From JBFJKD01 sp041600415 (GTDB lineage: Bacteria; Pseudomonadota; Gammaproteobacteria; Pseudomonadales; Porticoccaceae), in contig JBFIKF010000008.1 in assembly GCA_041600415.1 (NCBI GenBank), positions 44,050 to 108,049 of the forward strand: a stretch of 64,000 bases of DNA, read 5' to 3'. Shown one piece after another: positions 1 to 8,966 of the stretch. Numbering within the stretch: position 1 is the stretch's first letter; the number at the start of each line of letters is the position of its first letter. The notes below the pieces were generated by a model. The model had not been told where the DNA came from. It did no database searches and was given only the letters and a program-made list of their open reading frames with translations. A program made the translations under genes and the position numbers.

Positions 1-84
1 CTGAATATTTTCGTCGGTCAGTCGACTTTTGCCGGTAACTTTGCGTAAAGTGGCTGCAAAACGATCGCTAAGATTTTCAAACAT
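1..84 (-). CDS. ffh: Signal recognition particle protein Ffh, N-terminal fragment
   Basis: Only the first 28 codons are inside the window; the gene continues past its left edge. The reverse strand reads M-F-E-N-L-S-D-R-F, then LRKVTGKSRLTDENIQ, which is the characteristic start of the Ffh N domain. Ffh is the GTPase subunit that binds signal sequences emerging from ribosomes and targets them to FtsY and the Sec translocon. A second in-frame ATG two codons upstream (position 90) is possible. It is divergent from ypjD, an arrangement common in gammaproteobacteria. Identity rests on a short stretch plus context. Confidence 0.85.
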   Translation of the reverse strand, partial: MFENLSDRFAATLRKVTGKSRLTDENIQ

Positions 85-218
85 CGCCATGACAGTATCG
101 GTTCCGATCGGCAAAAACAGGGTCGCTGAGTATACCCGATCCCAATCGGCGACGGGACTCTTTGCGCAACAGATAATCTGTGACAAACTCACCGCACACT
201 CATTTAACGCAACCCGGC

Positions 219-1022
219 ATGCTCGTTATTATCTTCGGAATTATCGCCATCGCCCTGTATCTCGCCGCTTTCGCGCTACGGGTACTAGAATTGCGTGGCC
301 GACCCGCTGTGCCTGCGACCATCTCCTCAATCGGGCTTGTGGCGCTGCTGGCGCATGCTGTCGTCAGCGCCCAGCAGACCTTTTCCGAGGGGGCCGTGGA
401 TTTCAGTTTGCTCCCGGTTTCAGTGGCTATTTTCTGGGTTATCAACGTCATAGTGGTGGTCAGCAGCTTCAGAAAACCGCTGCATAATCTGTTTTTATTG
501 CTGTTTCCAGCCACTGCCCTCATATTGGCAATATCTCTCGGTATTAACGACCGCGGCTATTTTGTATTGCATCCCTCTCCCGCGCTGAGTACCCACATCC
601 TGCTGTCGCTGCTCGCCTACAGCCTGTTGACCATCGCCGCTCTCCAGGCGCTGCTGTTGGCCTACCAGAATCGCCAGCTGCACCAGCATCGACCCACCGG
701 CGCAGTACTGGCCCTGCCGCCGTTGCAGACCATGGAAACTTTGTTATTTGAGGTTATCGCAGTTGGCTTCGCGCTGCTCACACTGGCTCTTGCCACCGGA
801 TTTGTATTCGTCGATAACTTCGTGGCCCAGCACGTGGCTCACAAGACGGTGTTTTCACTGATTGCCTGGCTGTTGTACGGCACGTTGCTGGTTGGGCATT
901 TTCGACTGGGCTGGCGCGGCAAGGTGGCCATCGCCTGGACTCTGGGTGGATTCTGTGCATTGATGCTCGCTTATTGGGGCACCAAGTTCGTGCTTGAGGT
1001 GATTCTTGCGCGCGGGCCGTGA
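219..1022 (+). CDS. ypjD: Inner membrane protein YpjD, cytochrome c assembly (CcmC/HemX-like) family
   Basis: An integral membrane protein of about 267 residues with eight or so hydrophobic segments, matching the length and layout of E. coli YpjD. The family belongs to the CcmC/HemX-like haem-handling superfamily, but its exact role is not established. The C-terminal half has conserved features such as a W-x-x-Y-G-T-L-L-V-G-H-F-x-x-G-W-R-G stretch. I chose the ATG at 219 because it puts the first transmembrane helix at the N terminus; a GTG at 180 in the same frame would add 13 polar residues. Neither start has a convincing ribosome binding site. The neighbours ffh and corB support the assignment. 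Confidence 0.85.
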   Translation: MLVIIFGIIAIALYLAAFALRVLELRGRPAVPATISSIGLVALLAHAVVSAQQTFSEGAVDFSLLPVSVAIFWVINVIVVVSSFRKPLHNLFLLLFPATALILAISLGINDRGYFVLHPSPALSTHILLSLLAYSLLTIAALQALLLAYQNRQLHQHRPTGAVLALPPLQTMETLLFEVIAVGFALLTLALATGFVFVDNFVAQHVAHKTVFSLIAWLLYGTLLVGHFRLGWRGKVAIAWTLGGFCALMLAYWGTKFVLEVILARGP

Positions 1023-1087
1023 CAGTTGCCTTGTGCCACAAACTCCTTCACCATTGACACCCCCAATAATATAAGGCTCCTCGCCCG

Positions 1088-2374
1088 TTGAACGACGCCC
1101 CGTTATTGCATCTCTTCGCCATGTTGGCTGGGCTGTTAGCGATCTCCGCATTTTTTTCCAGCTCGGAAACCGGCATGATGTCGCTCAACCGGTATCGATT
1201 GAAGCACCTTGCCAAAAAGCATAGTGGCGCGCGACGGGCGCAGCGCCTGCTCGAACGCCCCGATCGCCTGCTCGGCCTGATTCTAATTGGCAACAACGCG
1301 GTCAATATTCTGGCGGCAATTATTGCGGGGATTATCGGCACGCGCCTGTTGGGGCCGGAAGCGGGTATCGCCGCGGCCACCGCCACGCTGACGATAGCGA
1401 TGCTGGTGTTTTCCGAGGTCACCCCGAAAACCATTGCCGCGTTGCAGCCGGAAACCATCGCGTTTGCAGCCAGTCACGTGCTCAGGCCGCTACTTAGAAT
1501 TTTTTATCCCGCGGTGTGGCTGGTCAACCACGTATCTAACGCCCTGGTGCGATTGCTGGGCTTTAACCCCGATCACCGGGACGGCGACAGCCTCAGCAAA
1601 GAAGAGCTGCGCACGGTAGTCGACGAATCCTCCGACGAGCATATCTCCATTCACCATCAGGGTATGCTGATCAACATTCTCGATCTGGAGAAAATCAGCG
1701 TAAACGATATTATGGTGCCGCGCAGTGAGATCTTTGGTCTCAATCTGGACGACGATATCGACGCGCTGGTGGATCAAATTATCGATTCCGCCTACACCCG
1801 GGTGCCCGTATACGACGGCGATATCAACAATATCATCGGCTTTTTACATATGCGCCGAGTCAACCGTATTTTGCGCGGTGGTGCCGACAAGTTAACCAAG
1901 GAGGCCATCAAGCGCTTTACGCGGGAGCCCTACTTCGTACCGGAGAACACGCCGCTCAACACGCAGCTTATCAATTTTCGCAAAAACAAGCGCCGCATCG
2001 CCCTGGTGGTGGATGAATATGGGGAAGTGCAGGGGCTGGTCACTATTGAGGACATTCTCGAGGAGATCGTGGGTGATTTCACCACCAATCTCGCGGAGGA
2101 AGAAGAGGACATTGTCCCGCAGGCAGATGGTAGTTATCTGATCGACGGTTCCGCTGCAATACGCGAAATTAACAAAGTCACCGGATGGAATTTACCCCTG
2201 AGCGGTCCTAAAACCCTCAACGGACTGGTGCTGGAACAACTGGAGAGCATTCCAGATGGCAATGTCTGCTTTATTCTCGATAACTGTCAGTTTGAAACGC
2301 TGGATTTGTCGGACAAAATGGTCGCCAAAGTATTAGCCTGGAAAATGGCTTTGCCGAGCGCCGACAGTAATTAA
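1088..2374 (+). CDS. corB: HlyC/CorC-family transporter CorB (YfjD), CNNM-type membrane protein
   Basis: 428 residues: an N-terminal DUF21/CNNM membrane domain (about 1-190) with FFSSSETGMMSLNRYRLKH and the signature I-G-N-N-A-V-N-I; a cytoplasmic CBS pair (about 200-330) with DIMVPRSEI and V-V-D-E-Y-G-E-V-Q-G-L; and a C-terminal CorC_HlyC domain (about 345-420). The family is linked to Mg2+/Co2+ efflux in bacteria. The start is a TTG at 1088; the next ATG at about 1121 would cut into the first hydrophobic segment. It lies 65 bases after ypjD, in the same order as in E. coli (ypjD-yfjD). Confidence 0.92.
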   Translation: MNDAPLLHLFAMLAGLLAISAFFSSSETGMMSLNRYRLKHLAKKHSGARRAQRLLERPDRLLGLILIGNNAVNILAAIIAGIIGTRLLGPEAGIAAATATLTIAMLVFSEVTPKTIAALQPETIAFAASHVLRPLLRIFYPAVWLVNHVSNALVRLLGFNPDHRDGDSLSKEELRTVVDESSDEHISIHHQGMLINILDLEKISVNDIMVPRSEIFGLNLDDDIDALVDQIIDSAYTRVPVYDGDINNIIGFLHMRRVNRILRGGADKLTKEAIKRFTREPYFVPENTPLNTQLINFRKNKRRIALVVDEYGEVQGLVTIEDILEEIVGDFTTNLAEEEEDIVPQADGSYLIDGSAAIREINKVTGWNLPLSGPKTLNGLVLEQLESIPDGNVCFILDNCQFETLDLSDKMVAKVLAWKMALPSADSN

Positions 2375-2401
2375 ACCAACAGCCTAAGGCGACCGAGCAC
2401 T

Positions 2402-2596
2402 TTACATAAATGGATTATGCTCCCGGCGCCGCGCCATCGCCTGTGCCAAAACTTCACGCCGCTCACCACTATCCAGTAGTAGCCATTCGCGAATTTCCCG
2501 CGCCGAACGATAGCATCCCTGGCAAATATCCTCGTGATCGAGCAGGCAAATTGACACGCAGGGCGATGGCACAGGTTTTTCTTCCTGGTCACTCAT
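2402..2596 (-). CDS. DUF1289 domain small protein
   Basis: A 64-residue protein of the DUF1289 family. Four cysteines, at residues 13, 17, 25 and 28 (S-P-C-x3-C and I-C-Q-G-C-Y-R), form the family signature and probably bind a metal ion. No biochemical function is established. The ATG at 2596 overlaps the 3' end of the upstream gamma-carbonic anhydrase gene by 8 bases, so the two are probably translationally coupled. It is the last gene of a three-gene minus-strand operon with a CoA-pyrophosphatase-type Nudix protein and converges on corB. Confidence 0.85.
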   Translation of the reverse strand: MSDQEEKPVPSPCVSICLLDHEDICQGCYRSAREIREWLLLDSGERREVLAQAMARRREHNPFM

Positions 2597-3122
2597 GGCC
2601 TGTTTGCACCAAAATCAAATCCGTCATAAAAGTAGCCGCTTTTTCCTGATAAACCTGTGCGGAGTGGCGCAACCCTGCCACTGCGTCATCATTGAGTTGT
2701 CGCACCACCTTTGCCGGGGTGCCCAGCACCAGGGAATGATCAGGAATTTGCATGCCCTCGGGTACCAGTGCGTTGGCACCAATAAGGCAGTAACGCCCCA
2801 CGTGCGCGCCGTTGAGAATCACCGCGTTAATGCCGACCAGCGAATAGTCCCCTATAACGCAACCGTGCACCACGGCACTGTGCCCAATCGTGACGTTTTC
2901 GCCGATCACCACCTGAATCCCAGGGTCGGTGTGGATTACCGCGTTGTCCTGCACATTACTACCCGCACCGATACTAATTGTATCGGTATCGCCGCGAATC
3001 ACCGCATTGAACCACACACTCGCACGGTCCCCGAGGATCACCGAACCGATAACATCTGCACTGTCGGCCACGAAAACCTGCTTGCCAATCTGGGGAATGC
3101 GCTCCTGATAACGGTAGATCAT
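2589..3122 (-). CDS. yrdA: Gamma-carbonic-anhydrase-like hexapeptide protein (YrdA family)
   Basis: 177 residues forming a left-handed beta-helix. Hexapeptide repeats rich in [V/I]-[I/G]-x-x-x run from about residue 20 to 140 (GDRASVWFNAVIRGD, ENVTIGHSAVVHGC, GIGANA-like turns). Histidines in V-I-H-T-D and I-G-H-S-A-V-V-H fit the metal-binding site of gamma-carbonic anhydrases. Members bind metal; carbonic anhydrase activity is shown for some but not all. The start is the ATG at 3122, whose ATGA overlaps the stop of the upstream Nudix gene; a longer in-frame extension would lie inside that gene and is rejected. Confidence 0.9.
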   Translation of the reverse strand: MIYRYQERIPQIGKQVFVADSADVIGSVILGDRASVWFNAVIRGDTDTISIGAGSNVQDNAVIHTDPGIQVVIGENVTIGHSAVVHGCVIGDYSLVGINAVILNGAHVGRYCLIGANALVPEGMQIPDHSLVLGTPAKVVRQLNDDAVAGLRHSAQVYQEKAATFMTDLILVQTGHE

Positions 3123-3736
3123 TTCACTAACTCCTGCAATTCGTGGCCTTGTAAGCTGTCGTAGTTGAGTTCCAGTCCAGCCATCAGCCCCTGGTTGAGA
3201 AACTTCACCAGCACGGTCAAGGTGAACCCCCATATGGTATAGCCGTTATAACATATGCAGGGCAGCGCGCGCGGGCCATCGAAAACTTGAAACAAACGCA
3301 TCTCCAGATTTGCAGGGTCAACTAAAAACGATAGTGGCACGCAAAATACCGCATCCAGCTCAGCGAGATCAGGGTACAGTCTATGCGCCGGATCAAACAA
3401 CCCCACGTAGGGAGTAACCGGAATTCCGATTCGGGTTTTTTGCTGTCCAAGTTTCCCAATCACTTCCACCGCGTGCGCCGGCAAAGCCACCTCCTCTTCA
3501 GTTTCACGCAGCGCTGTGTACAACAGATGTGAGTCGCCGGGCTCCCACATACCGCCGGGAAACGCCACTTCTCCACTGTGATTGATCAAATGCTCAGCGC
3601 GTTTGATAAATACCACCCGCGGATCGGTTTCGCGGGTAAGCGCCACCAGAACCGCTGCTTCGCGGACAACCCCCGCTGGTTGCACCAGTTCAGGCGGCAC
3701 TCGTTGCATGCGCTCAATGATTTTTTTAACCAGCAT
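3119..3736 (-). CDS. Nudix hydrolase, CoA pyrophosphatase type (NudL/YeaB-like)
   Basis: 205 residues. The Nudix box is clear around residues 80-105 (F-P-G-G-M-W-E-P-G-D, then ALRETEEEVAL). The proline-glycine-rich entry and the position of the box fit the CoA-diphosphatase branch (NudL in E. coli), which splits CoA or oxidised CoA into 3',5'-ADP and phosphopantetheine. Substrate is inferred from the family. The ATG at 3736 is preferred to a TTG immediately before it. The 3' end overlaps the start of the gamma-carbonic anhydrase gene by four bases (ATGA), so the genes are co-transcribed. Confidence 0.85.
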   Translation of the reverse strand: MLVKKIIERMQRVPPELVQPAGVVREAAVLVALTRETDPRVVFIKRAEHLINHSGEVAFPGGMWEPGDSHLLYTALRETEEEVALPAHAVEVIGKLGQQKTRIGIPVTPYVGLFDPAHRLYPDLAELDAVFCVPLSFLVDPANLEMRLFQVFDGPRALPCICYNGYTIWGFTLTVLVKFLNQGLMAGLELNYDSLQGHELQELVK

Positions 3737-3836
3737 CAATCATTCGTCCCTCTACGGCGATATACTGCGTGCAATATTGCCCACTGGCACAATCGGCATG
3801 GTCGCCGAAGGCGTTCACAAACCTGCGTGACAAGTT

Positions 3837-4388
3837 ATGAAATTTTGCAGTCTCTGTGCTAACCCCGTCAGCTTGCGCATCCCCCAGGGAGATGATCGCG
3901 AACGGCACATTTGCGATGCCTGCGAGACGATACATTACCAGAACCCGCGCATTATTGCCGGATGTGTCCCCGTCTACGACAATCGAGTATTGCTGTGCCG
4001 CCGCGCCATAGAACCGCGGCACGGTTACTGGACGCTACCGGCGGGCTTTATGGAAAATGGCGAAACCACCATTGAGGGCGCCCTGCGCGAATGCGTTGAA
4101 GAAGCTAACGCCGAAATTGTTGCCCCGCAACTGTATACCATGATCGACATTCCACAAATCAACCAGGTCTATGTTTTCTTTCGCGGCGAGTTGCGCAATC
4201 TGGAATTTTCGCCGGGGCTGGAATCTCTTGAAGTGGCGCTGTTTGCCGAGTGCGATATCCCGTGGGGAAACATTGCGTTCCCTTCCGTTAAATCCACCCT
4301 CGAATATTTTTTTAGCGACCTTAAAACAGGTCAGTTTCAGGTACGAACGGAAACTATTAGACGGCGCAACCGCCCGCTACCAACCTGA
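3837..4388 (+). CDS. Nudix hydrolase with N-terminal zinc ribbon
   Basis: 183 residues. An N-terminal zinc ribbon has cysteines at about 4, 7, 26 and 29 (F-C-S-L-C-A and I-C-D-A-C-E), followed by a Nudix domain with the box G-F-M-E-N-G-E-T-T-I-E-G-A and L-R-E-C-V-E-E-A-N-A at about 71-93. The combination of zinc ribbon and Nudix box recalls NADH pyrophosphatase NudC, but this protein is shorter and lacks the S-Q-P-W-P-F-P-x-S motif, so it is better described as an ADP-ribose/nucleotide-sugar-type Nudix enzyme of unknown substrate. It is transcribed divergently from the other Nudix gene, about 100 bases away. Confidence 0.85.
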   Translation: MKFCSLCANPVSLRIPQGDDRERHICDACETIHYQNPRIIAGCVPVYDNRVLLCRRAIEPRHGYWTLPAGFMENGETTIEGALRECVEEANAEIVAPQLYTMIDIPQINQVYVFFRGELRNLEFSPGLESLEVALFAECDIPWGNIAFPSVKSTLEYFFSDLKTGQFQVRTETIRRRNRPLPT

Positions 4389-4409
4389 ATTGTCGGGCCC
4401 GACAAAAAG

Positions 4410-5171
4410 TCAACGCAGCCAGATCAGGCTTGCCGTGCGCCCGGTGACACCGTCGCGCCGATAGGAATAGAAGTGGTGCGCGTTCGCGTAACTACAGTGC
4501 TCGCCACCATATACCTGCTGTACGCCAAGCAGCGCCAGATGTAGCCGCGCCAGTTGCACCAGGTTTCCGTGTAACCGATCCGAGCCAGCGGTTTCGGTAA
4601 AGCAGCTTGTTATCGCGTCTGTATCTTCGCGCCCCCAGGATGACGTAACAAACTGATCCAGCACCTCCGGCCCCACCTCAAAGTGTGGCTGACTGATCGC
4701 GGGCCCCAGAAACGCCAATATATTTTCCGGGGCCACACCCATCGCCTGCACCGTATTTTGCAACACCCCCGCCGCCAATCCACGCCAACCGGCATGGGCC
4801 GCAGCAACCACGGTTGCGGCGCGATCACAAAATAACACCGGCAAACAATCCGCCGTTAAAATCCCACAGGCCTCGCCCGACTCGCGGCTGTAACAAGCGT
4901 CCGCCACCGGCGCAGCCAGCTGCGCCCGACGGCACACCACCTCCGCACCATGTACCTGGTGCAACCACTGGGGCGCACAGGGTAATTCCAGCAGCTGATG
5001 CAGCCGCTGACGATTGACTGCGACATCGCGAGGGTCATCCCCAACGTGATCAGCGAGATTAAATGAGCGCCAGGGCCCCACACTGGCGCCGCCAGTGCGC
5101 AGTGTAATAGCCGCACCAACTCCCTTGGGCAATGGCCAGTCGATGGCAAGAAAGGCATCACTATGCGGCAT
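4410..5171 (-). CDS. pgeF: Peptidoglycan editing factor PgeF (YfiH, laccase-fold)
   Basis: 253 residues, close to E. coli YfiH (243). Diagnostic motifs: H-Q-V-H-G-A-E-V-V; C-G-I-L-T-A-D-C-L-P-V-L-F-C-D; AAAHAGWRGLAAGVL; F-L-G-P-A-I; F-Y-S-Y-R-R-D. The His and Cys residues form the metal-like active site. PgeF removes wrongly incorporated residues such as L-Ser from peptidoglycan precursors; older annotations call it polyphenol oxidase. The ATG at 5171 is chosen over one at 5186 because a GAAAAGA stretch sits at a plausible distance upstream. Either start overlaps the end of rluD, the usual rluD-pgeF pair. Confidence 0.93.
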   Translation of the reverse strand: MPHSDAFLAIDWPLPKGVGAAITLRTGGASVGPWRSFNLADHVGDDPRDVAVNRQRLHQLLELPCAPQWLHQVHGAEVVCRRAQLAAPVADACYSRESGEACGILTADCLPVLFCDRAATVVAAAHAGWRGLAAGVLQNTVQAMGVAPENILAFLGPAISQPHFEVGPEVLDQFVTSSWGREDTDAITSCFTETAGSDRLHGNLVQLARLHLALLGVQQVYGGEHCSYANAHHFYSYRRDGVTGRTASLIWLR

Positions 5172-6126
5172 GGTCGGTCTTTTCAAGAACGTCCAGCAGT
5201 CGTTGCATATCTGGCGGCAACGGTGTGGACCAGGACATTGTTTTTCCCGTGGACGGGTGTTCCAGGGTTAACTCCACGGCGTGCAACGCCTGGCGTTTAA
5301 ATTCCCGTAGCGTGGCGATTAATTCCTCGCTCGCGCCTTTGGGGATACGCACCCGCCCCCCATACACGGAATCTCCGGCGATCGGATAACCGATATGCGC
5401 CATATGTACGCGAATTTGATGGGTGCGCCCGGTTTCGAGTTTAATCCGCACCTGGGTGTACTGGTTAAACCGGCGCACCACCCGGTAATGGGTGACCGCC
5501 TTGCGCCCGCCCCGTGGCACGACCGCCATTTTCACCCTGGCCTGGGGATGGCGGCCGATCGGGGCGTTGACTTCGCCGCCGCCGGTCATTACGCCCCACA
5601 CCACTGCCGCATAATGTCGCCCCAGCGTGCGCTCCTGTAATTGACGCACCAGGCTGTGGTGAGCCTGCAGGGTCTTGGCCACCACCATCAGTCCCGTCGT
5701 ATCCTTGTCGAGGCGGTGTACAATGCCCGCCCTGGGCAGAGTCGCGAGCTGTGGGCAGTGGTGCAGCAGCGCATTCAGCAATGTGCCGGAGGTGTTGCCG
5801 GCCGCCGGATGCACCACCAGATCCGCCGCCTTGTTTAACACCAGTATTTCCGCGTCCTCGTAGACGATAGCCAGTGGTATGGATTCCGCGGACCATTCGC
5901 CTTCGACACTCAACGTCGCGTCCACGCTGAGGGTTTCACCGCCGAGTAACTTTTGTTTCGCGACACAAGGCTGGTCATTTACCCGCAGCGTCCCCTCGCG
6001 AATCCACGATTGCAACCGCGAGCGGGAAAATTCCGAAAATAGCGCTGCCGCGGCCTGATCGACTCGTTGCCCCACCAGCGTACTCGGCACCTGCGCCGTT
6101 AGTTTGATTGCCTTGAATGACGACAT
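5161..6126 (-). CDS. rluD: 23S rRNA pseudouridine(1911/1915/1917) synthase RluD
   Basis: 321 residues: an N-terminal S4 RNA-binding domain (about 17-75), then the RluA-type catalytic domain. The catalytic aspartate is D140 in IVHRLDKDTTGLMVVAKT, matching D139 of E. coli RluD. Other family motifs are L-N-K-A-A-D-L-V-V-H-P, GRTHQIRVHM and GYPIAGDSVYGG. The enzyme modifies helix 69 of 23S rRNA during 50S assembly. It is divergent from bamD across a 95-base gap that must hold both promoters, the same arrangement as in E. coli and Pseudomonas. Confidence 0.96.
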   Translation of the reverse strand: MSSFKAIKLTAQVPSTLVGQRVDQAAAALFSEFSRSRLQSWIREGTLRVNDQPCVAKQKLLGGETLSVDATLSVEGEWSAESIPLAIVYEDAEILVLNKAADLVVHPAAGNTSGTLLNALLHHCPQLATLPRAGIVHRLDKDTTGLMVVAKTLQAHHSLVRQLQERTLGRHYAAVVWGVMTGGGEVNAPIGRHPQARVKMAVVPRGGRKAVTHYRVVRRFNQYTQVRIKLETGRTHQIRVHMAHIGYPIAGDSVYGGRVRIPKGASEELIATLREFKRQALHAVELTLEHPSTGKTMSWSTPLPPDMQRLLDVLEKTDHAA

Positions 6127-6221
6127 GCGGTGTTTTTCTTCCCCTTGAGCTGTGTTTAAATAGCGATTCTTGCAGGGCGCCGCCTCGCAGACAATACCTA
6201 TTGAGACCGAGCCTTATTCCT

Positions 6222-7232
6222 ATGCGCTTTATTACCCTCCTGCTGACCTCGATACTGCTCCTGTCCGGTTGTTCCTGGCTGGGCATGGGCGATGACGAAA
6301 AAAAGAAATCCACCACTGAAGGTTTCACCGAAAAAGATTTTTACGATTCGATTCAGCGTAATCTCAATAGCCAGAACTGGACCGTCGCCATTGAAAACCT
6401 GCAATCCCTGGAAGCGCAGTTTCCCTTTGGCAATTACGCGGAACAAGCCCAGCTCGAGTTGATCTATGCCTACCATAAAAGCGCCGATTACGAGGCCGCC
6501 ATTGCGGCCGCCGATCGCTTTATTCGCCTGCACCCGCGCCACCCTAATGTCGACTACGCTTACTACATCAAAGGCCTCTCGGCGTTTATTCAAACCCGGG
6601 GCTTTTTCGACCAGTACTTGCCCATCGATGAAACCAAACGGGATCCCGGTGGCGCCAGAGACGCGTTTGCCACCTTCAATGAGCTGATCACCCGCTACCC
6701 TGAAAGTGCCTATGCCGCCGATGCGCGGCAACGCATGGTGCATTTGCGCAATCTTCTGGCGCGCCAGGAAATCCACGCGGCCAACTATTACTTTAAACGG
6801 GGCTCTTATCTCGCGGCTGCCAATCGCGGCCGTTTCGTCGTGGAAAACTTCCAACTTACCCCATCCGTGCCGGATGGGCTGGCGGTGATGGCCCAGGGCT
6901 ACTATTTACTGCAAATGCAGGATCTCGCCGACGATGCCGCGCGGGTACTGGCGGCCAACTATCCAGATCACCCGTCGCTGGACAAGAATGGAGCTTTCCT
7001 CTACCAAAAAAGAATGAGTGCCGACAATCAATCCTGGCTCAAACGTCTGTCCCTGGGCTACTACATACCCGAAAAAGCCCCGGAATTTGACAGTCGCCCG
7101 ATCTATAACCCAACGCCAAACTCTCCGCCACCCGATGCTCGGGCACCTGGCGATGCTGCAGCCGAAGACAACCCGGAAGCCGCACCGAAAAAATCCTGGT
7201 GGCACTGGTTGACCTTCGGCGTGTTCCAATAA
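6222..7232 (+). CDS. bamD: Outer membrane assembly lipoprotein BamD, with extended C terminus
   Basis: 336 residues. A lipoprotein signal sequence ends in L-L-S-G-C, with the lipid-bearing cysteine at 17. It is followed by tetratricopeptide-type helices (about 35-260): NWTVAIENLQSLEAQFPFG, ADYEAAIAAADRFIRLHP and Y-L-A-A-A-N-R-G-R-F-V-V-E-N-F. BamD is the essential TPR lipoprotein of the BAM complex that folds outer-membrane beta-barrels. The family is usually near 245 residues; here about 60-80 extra residues at the C terminus are rich in Pro and Ala (N-P-T-P-N-S-P-P-P-D, then A-A-E-D-N-P-E-A-A-P-K-K) and end in WWHWLTFGVFQ. The ATG at 6222 starts the signal peptide. Confidence 0.95.
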   Translation: MRFITLLLTSILLLSGCSWLGMGDDEKKKSTTEGFTEKDFYDSIQRNLNSQNWTVAIENLQSLEAQFPFGNYAEQAQLELIYAYHKSADYEAAIAAADRFIRLHPRHPNVDYAYYIKGLSAFIQTRGFFDQYLPIDETKRDPGGARDAFATFNELITRYPESAYAADARQRMVHLRNLLARQEIHAANYYFKRGSYLAAANRGRFVVENFQLTPSVPDGLAVMAQGYYLLQMQDLADDAARVLAANYPDHPSLDKNGAFLYQKRMSADNQSWLKRLSLGYYIPEKAPEFDSRPIYNPTPNSPPPDARAPGDAAAEDNPEAAPKKSWWHWLTFGVFQ

Positions 7233-7256
7233 ACCTGGTTATAGCGGGCTGCGAAA

Positions 7257-8888
7257 CTAGTCTCCCGCCCGCCAGCCGTTAGTAATGGGATAGCGCCGGT
7301 CGCGCCCAAATCCGCGCCGCGTGATACGTAAACCCACCGGTGCCTGGCGACGTTTGTATTCATTAATGTCGACCATGCGCACCACCCGCAACACATCATC
7401 CTGATTAAATCCCTGCGCGATTATGTCGTTGGCGCTGATATCCTGTTCCACATATAACTGGAGAATGCGATCGAGTATTTCGTAGGGCGGCAGGGAATCT
7501 TCATCTTTCTGGTCGGGGGCCAGCTCCGCGGATGGCGGGCGTACAATGACGGACTCCGGAATCACCGGCGCAATGGTGTTGCGATAGCGGGCCAGCTCAA
7601 ACACCAGGGTTTTCGGTACATCTTTCAGTACGTCCAGCCCGCCTGCCATATCCCCATAGAGCGTCGCATACCCGACCGCCATTTCGCTCTTGTTACCGGT
7701 AGTGAGCACCATGTAGCCCTTTTTGTTGGATATGGCCATCAATAACACGCCCCGCGCGCGCGCCTGAATATTTTCCTCCGTTTTGTCCGCCGGGAGACCT
7801 GCAAACTCTGCCGCCAACGCCTCAACAAATGCGGCGTAGATCGCTTCGATACCAATACTCTGGTATCGCACACCCAGCGTCGTAGCTTCCTGTTGCGCGT
7901 CGTTCTTACTCAAATCGGACGTGTAGTGAAACGGCATCATGACCGCCTCCACTCGTTCGGCGCCGAGGGCGTCCACGGCGATCGCCAGTACCAGAGCCGA
8001 GTCTATGCCCCCCGACAGCCCCAGCAGTACACCCTTGAAGCCATTTTTTAAAACGTAATCTCTGACACCCAGCACCAGTGCGCCATAGACAGACTCCAGC
8101 AACGGAAGGGGCGCAACCACGGTCTGGGTCGGGACGTTCACCGCGCCATCTTGGGTCACCACCAATTGCACCGGGTAAATATCGTCAGTAAACATGGGGG
8201 CCTGAAATTGAATCGTCCCCGCCGCATCGACAACCATCGACCCGCCATCGAATACCAGTTCATCCTGACCGCCTACCTGATTAACATAGACTACTGGCAT
8301 CGCCCCTTCCCGCGCCCGCTGTGCGATCAGGGCGCGCCGCTCTGCAGGCTTGTCGCAATGGAACGGTGAGGCGTTGATATTGAGCATCAAACGGGCACCC
8401 CGCGCCCGCGCCCGCGCCATGGGCTCGGCAAACCAGATGTCTTCACATACCGTAATCGCGGTAGGTACGCCGCGTATGTCAACCACACAGATATCAGAAC
8501 CCGGTTCGAAATAGCGTTTTTCATCGAACACCAGGTAATTGGGGAGCATATTTTTCGCGTACTCGCCAACCAGTTGCCCGCCACTGATCACGCCAGCCAT
8601 ATTGTACAATTTTGCGCCGACTCGACGTGGATAGCCGAGCACGGCGGTTATAGTCTGACAAGCTGCACCCACTTCATCAAGCGCGCGCGTCACGCGGCCC
8701 TGTAAACTTGGCCGAAACAGAAGATCTTCGGGAGGATATCCAGTTAGTACCAGTTCGGGAAATACTACAATATCTGCTTTAAGTTGTTGACGCGCTCGCT
8801 GAATCGCGGATATCACCAGACGCGCATTGCCCGGGATATCGCCCACCAGAGGATTGACTTGCGCCAGTGCAACGATCAGATGAGCCAT
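7257..8888 (-). CDS. nadE: Glutamine-dependent NAD+ synthase
   Basis: 543 residues in two domains. An N-terminal carbon-nitrogen hydrolase (glutaminase, about 1-260) has the triad E45 (F-P-E-L-V-L-T-G-Y-P), K112 (Y-A-K-N-M-L-P-N-Y) and C148 (I-T-V-C-E-D-I-W-F). A C-terminal NAD synthase domain has the ATP-pyrophosphatase loop LGLSGGIDSALVLAIA at about 290 and T-G-N-K-S-E-M-A-V-G-Y-A-T-L-Y-G-D at about 400. It amidates deamido-NAD+ using ammonia from glutamine. I start at the ATG at 8888; a TTG three codons upstream is less likely. It is convergent with bamD and divergent from pilS. Confidence 0.95.
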   Translation of the reverse strand: MAHLIVALAQVNPLVGDIPGNARLVISAIQRARQQLKADIVVFPELVLTGYPPEDLLFRPSLQGRVTRALDEVGAACQTITAVLGYPRRVGAKLYNMAGVISGGQLVGEYAKNMLPNYLVFDEKRYFEPGSDICVVDIRGVPTAITVCEDIWFAEPMARARARGARLMLNINASPFHCDKPAERRALIAQRAREGAMPVVYVNQVGGQDELVFDGGSMVVDAAGTIQFQAPMFTDDIYPVQLVVTQDGAVNVPTQTVVAPLPLLESVYGALVLGVRDYVLKNGFKGVLLGLSGGIDSALVLAIAVDALGAERVEAVMMPFHYTSDLSKNDAQQEATTLGVRYQSIGIEAIYAAFVEALAAEFAGLPADKTEENIQARARGVLLMAISNKKGYMVLTTGNKSEMAVGYATLYGDMAGGLDVLKDVPKTLVFELARYRNTIAPVIPESVIVRPPSAELAPDQKDEDSLPPYEILDRILQLYVEQDISANDIIAQGFNQDDVLRVVRMVDINEYKRRQAPVGLRITRRGFGRDRRYPITNGWRAGD

Positions 8889-8966
8889 ACCCAACACATT
8901 AGCCGTTATAAGGGCGCGTATTTTCAGCTAAAATCAGCGCAATAGCAAAAAACGGATTGCCAATCT

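Noticed and set aside
29..487. Plus-strand open frame at the left edge overlapping ffh and ypjD
   Set aside because: The true features there are ffh on the minus strand and ypjD in another frame; the translation has no domain.
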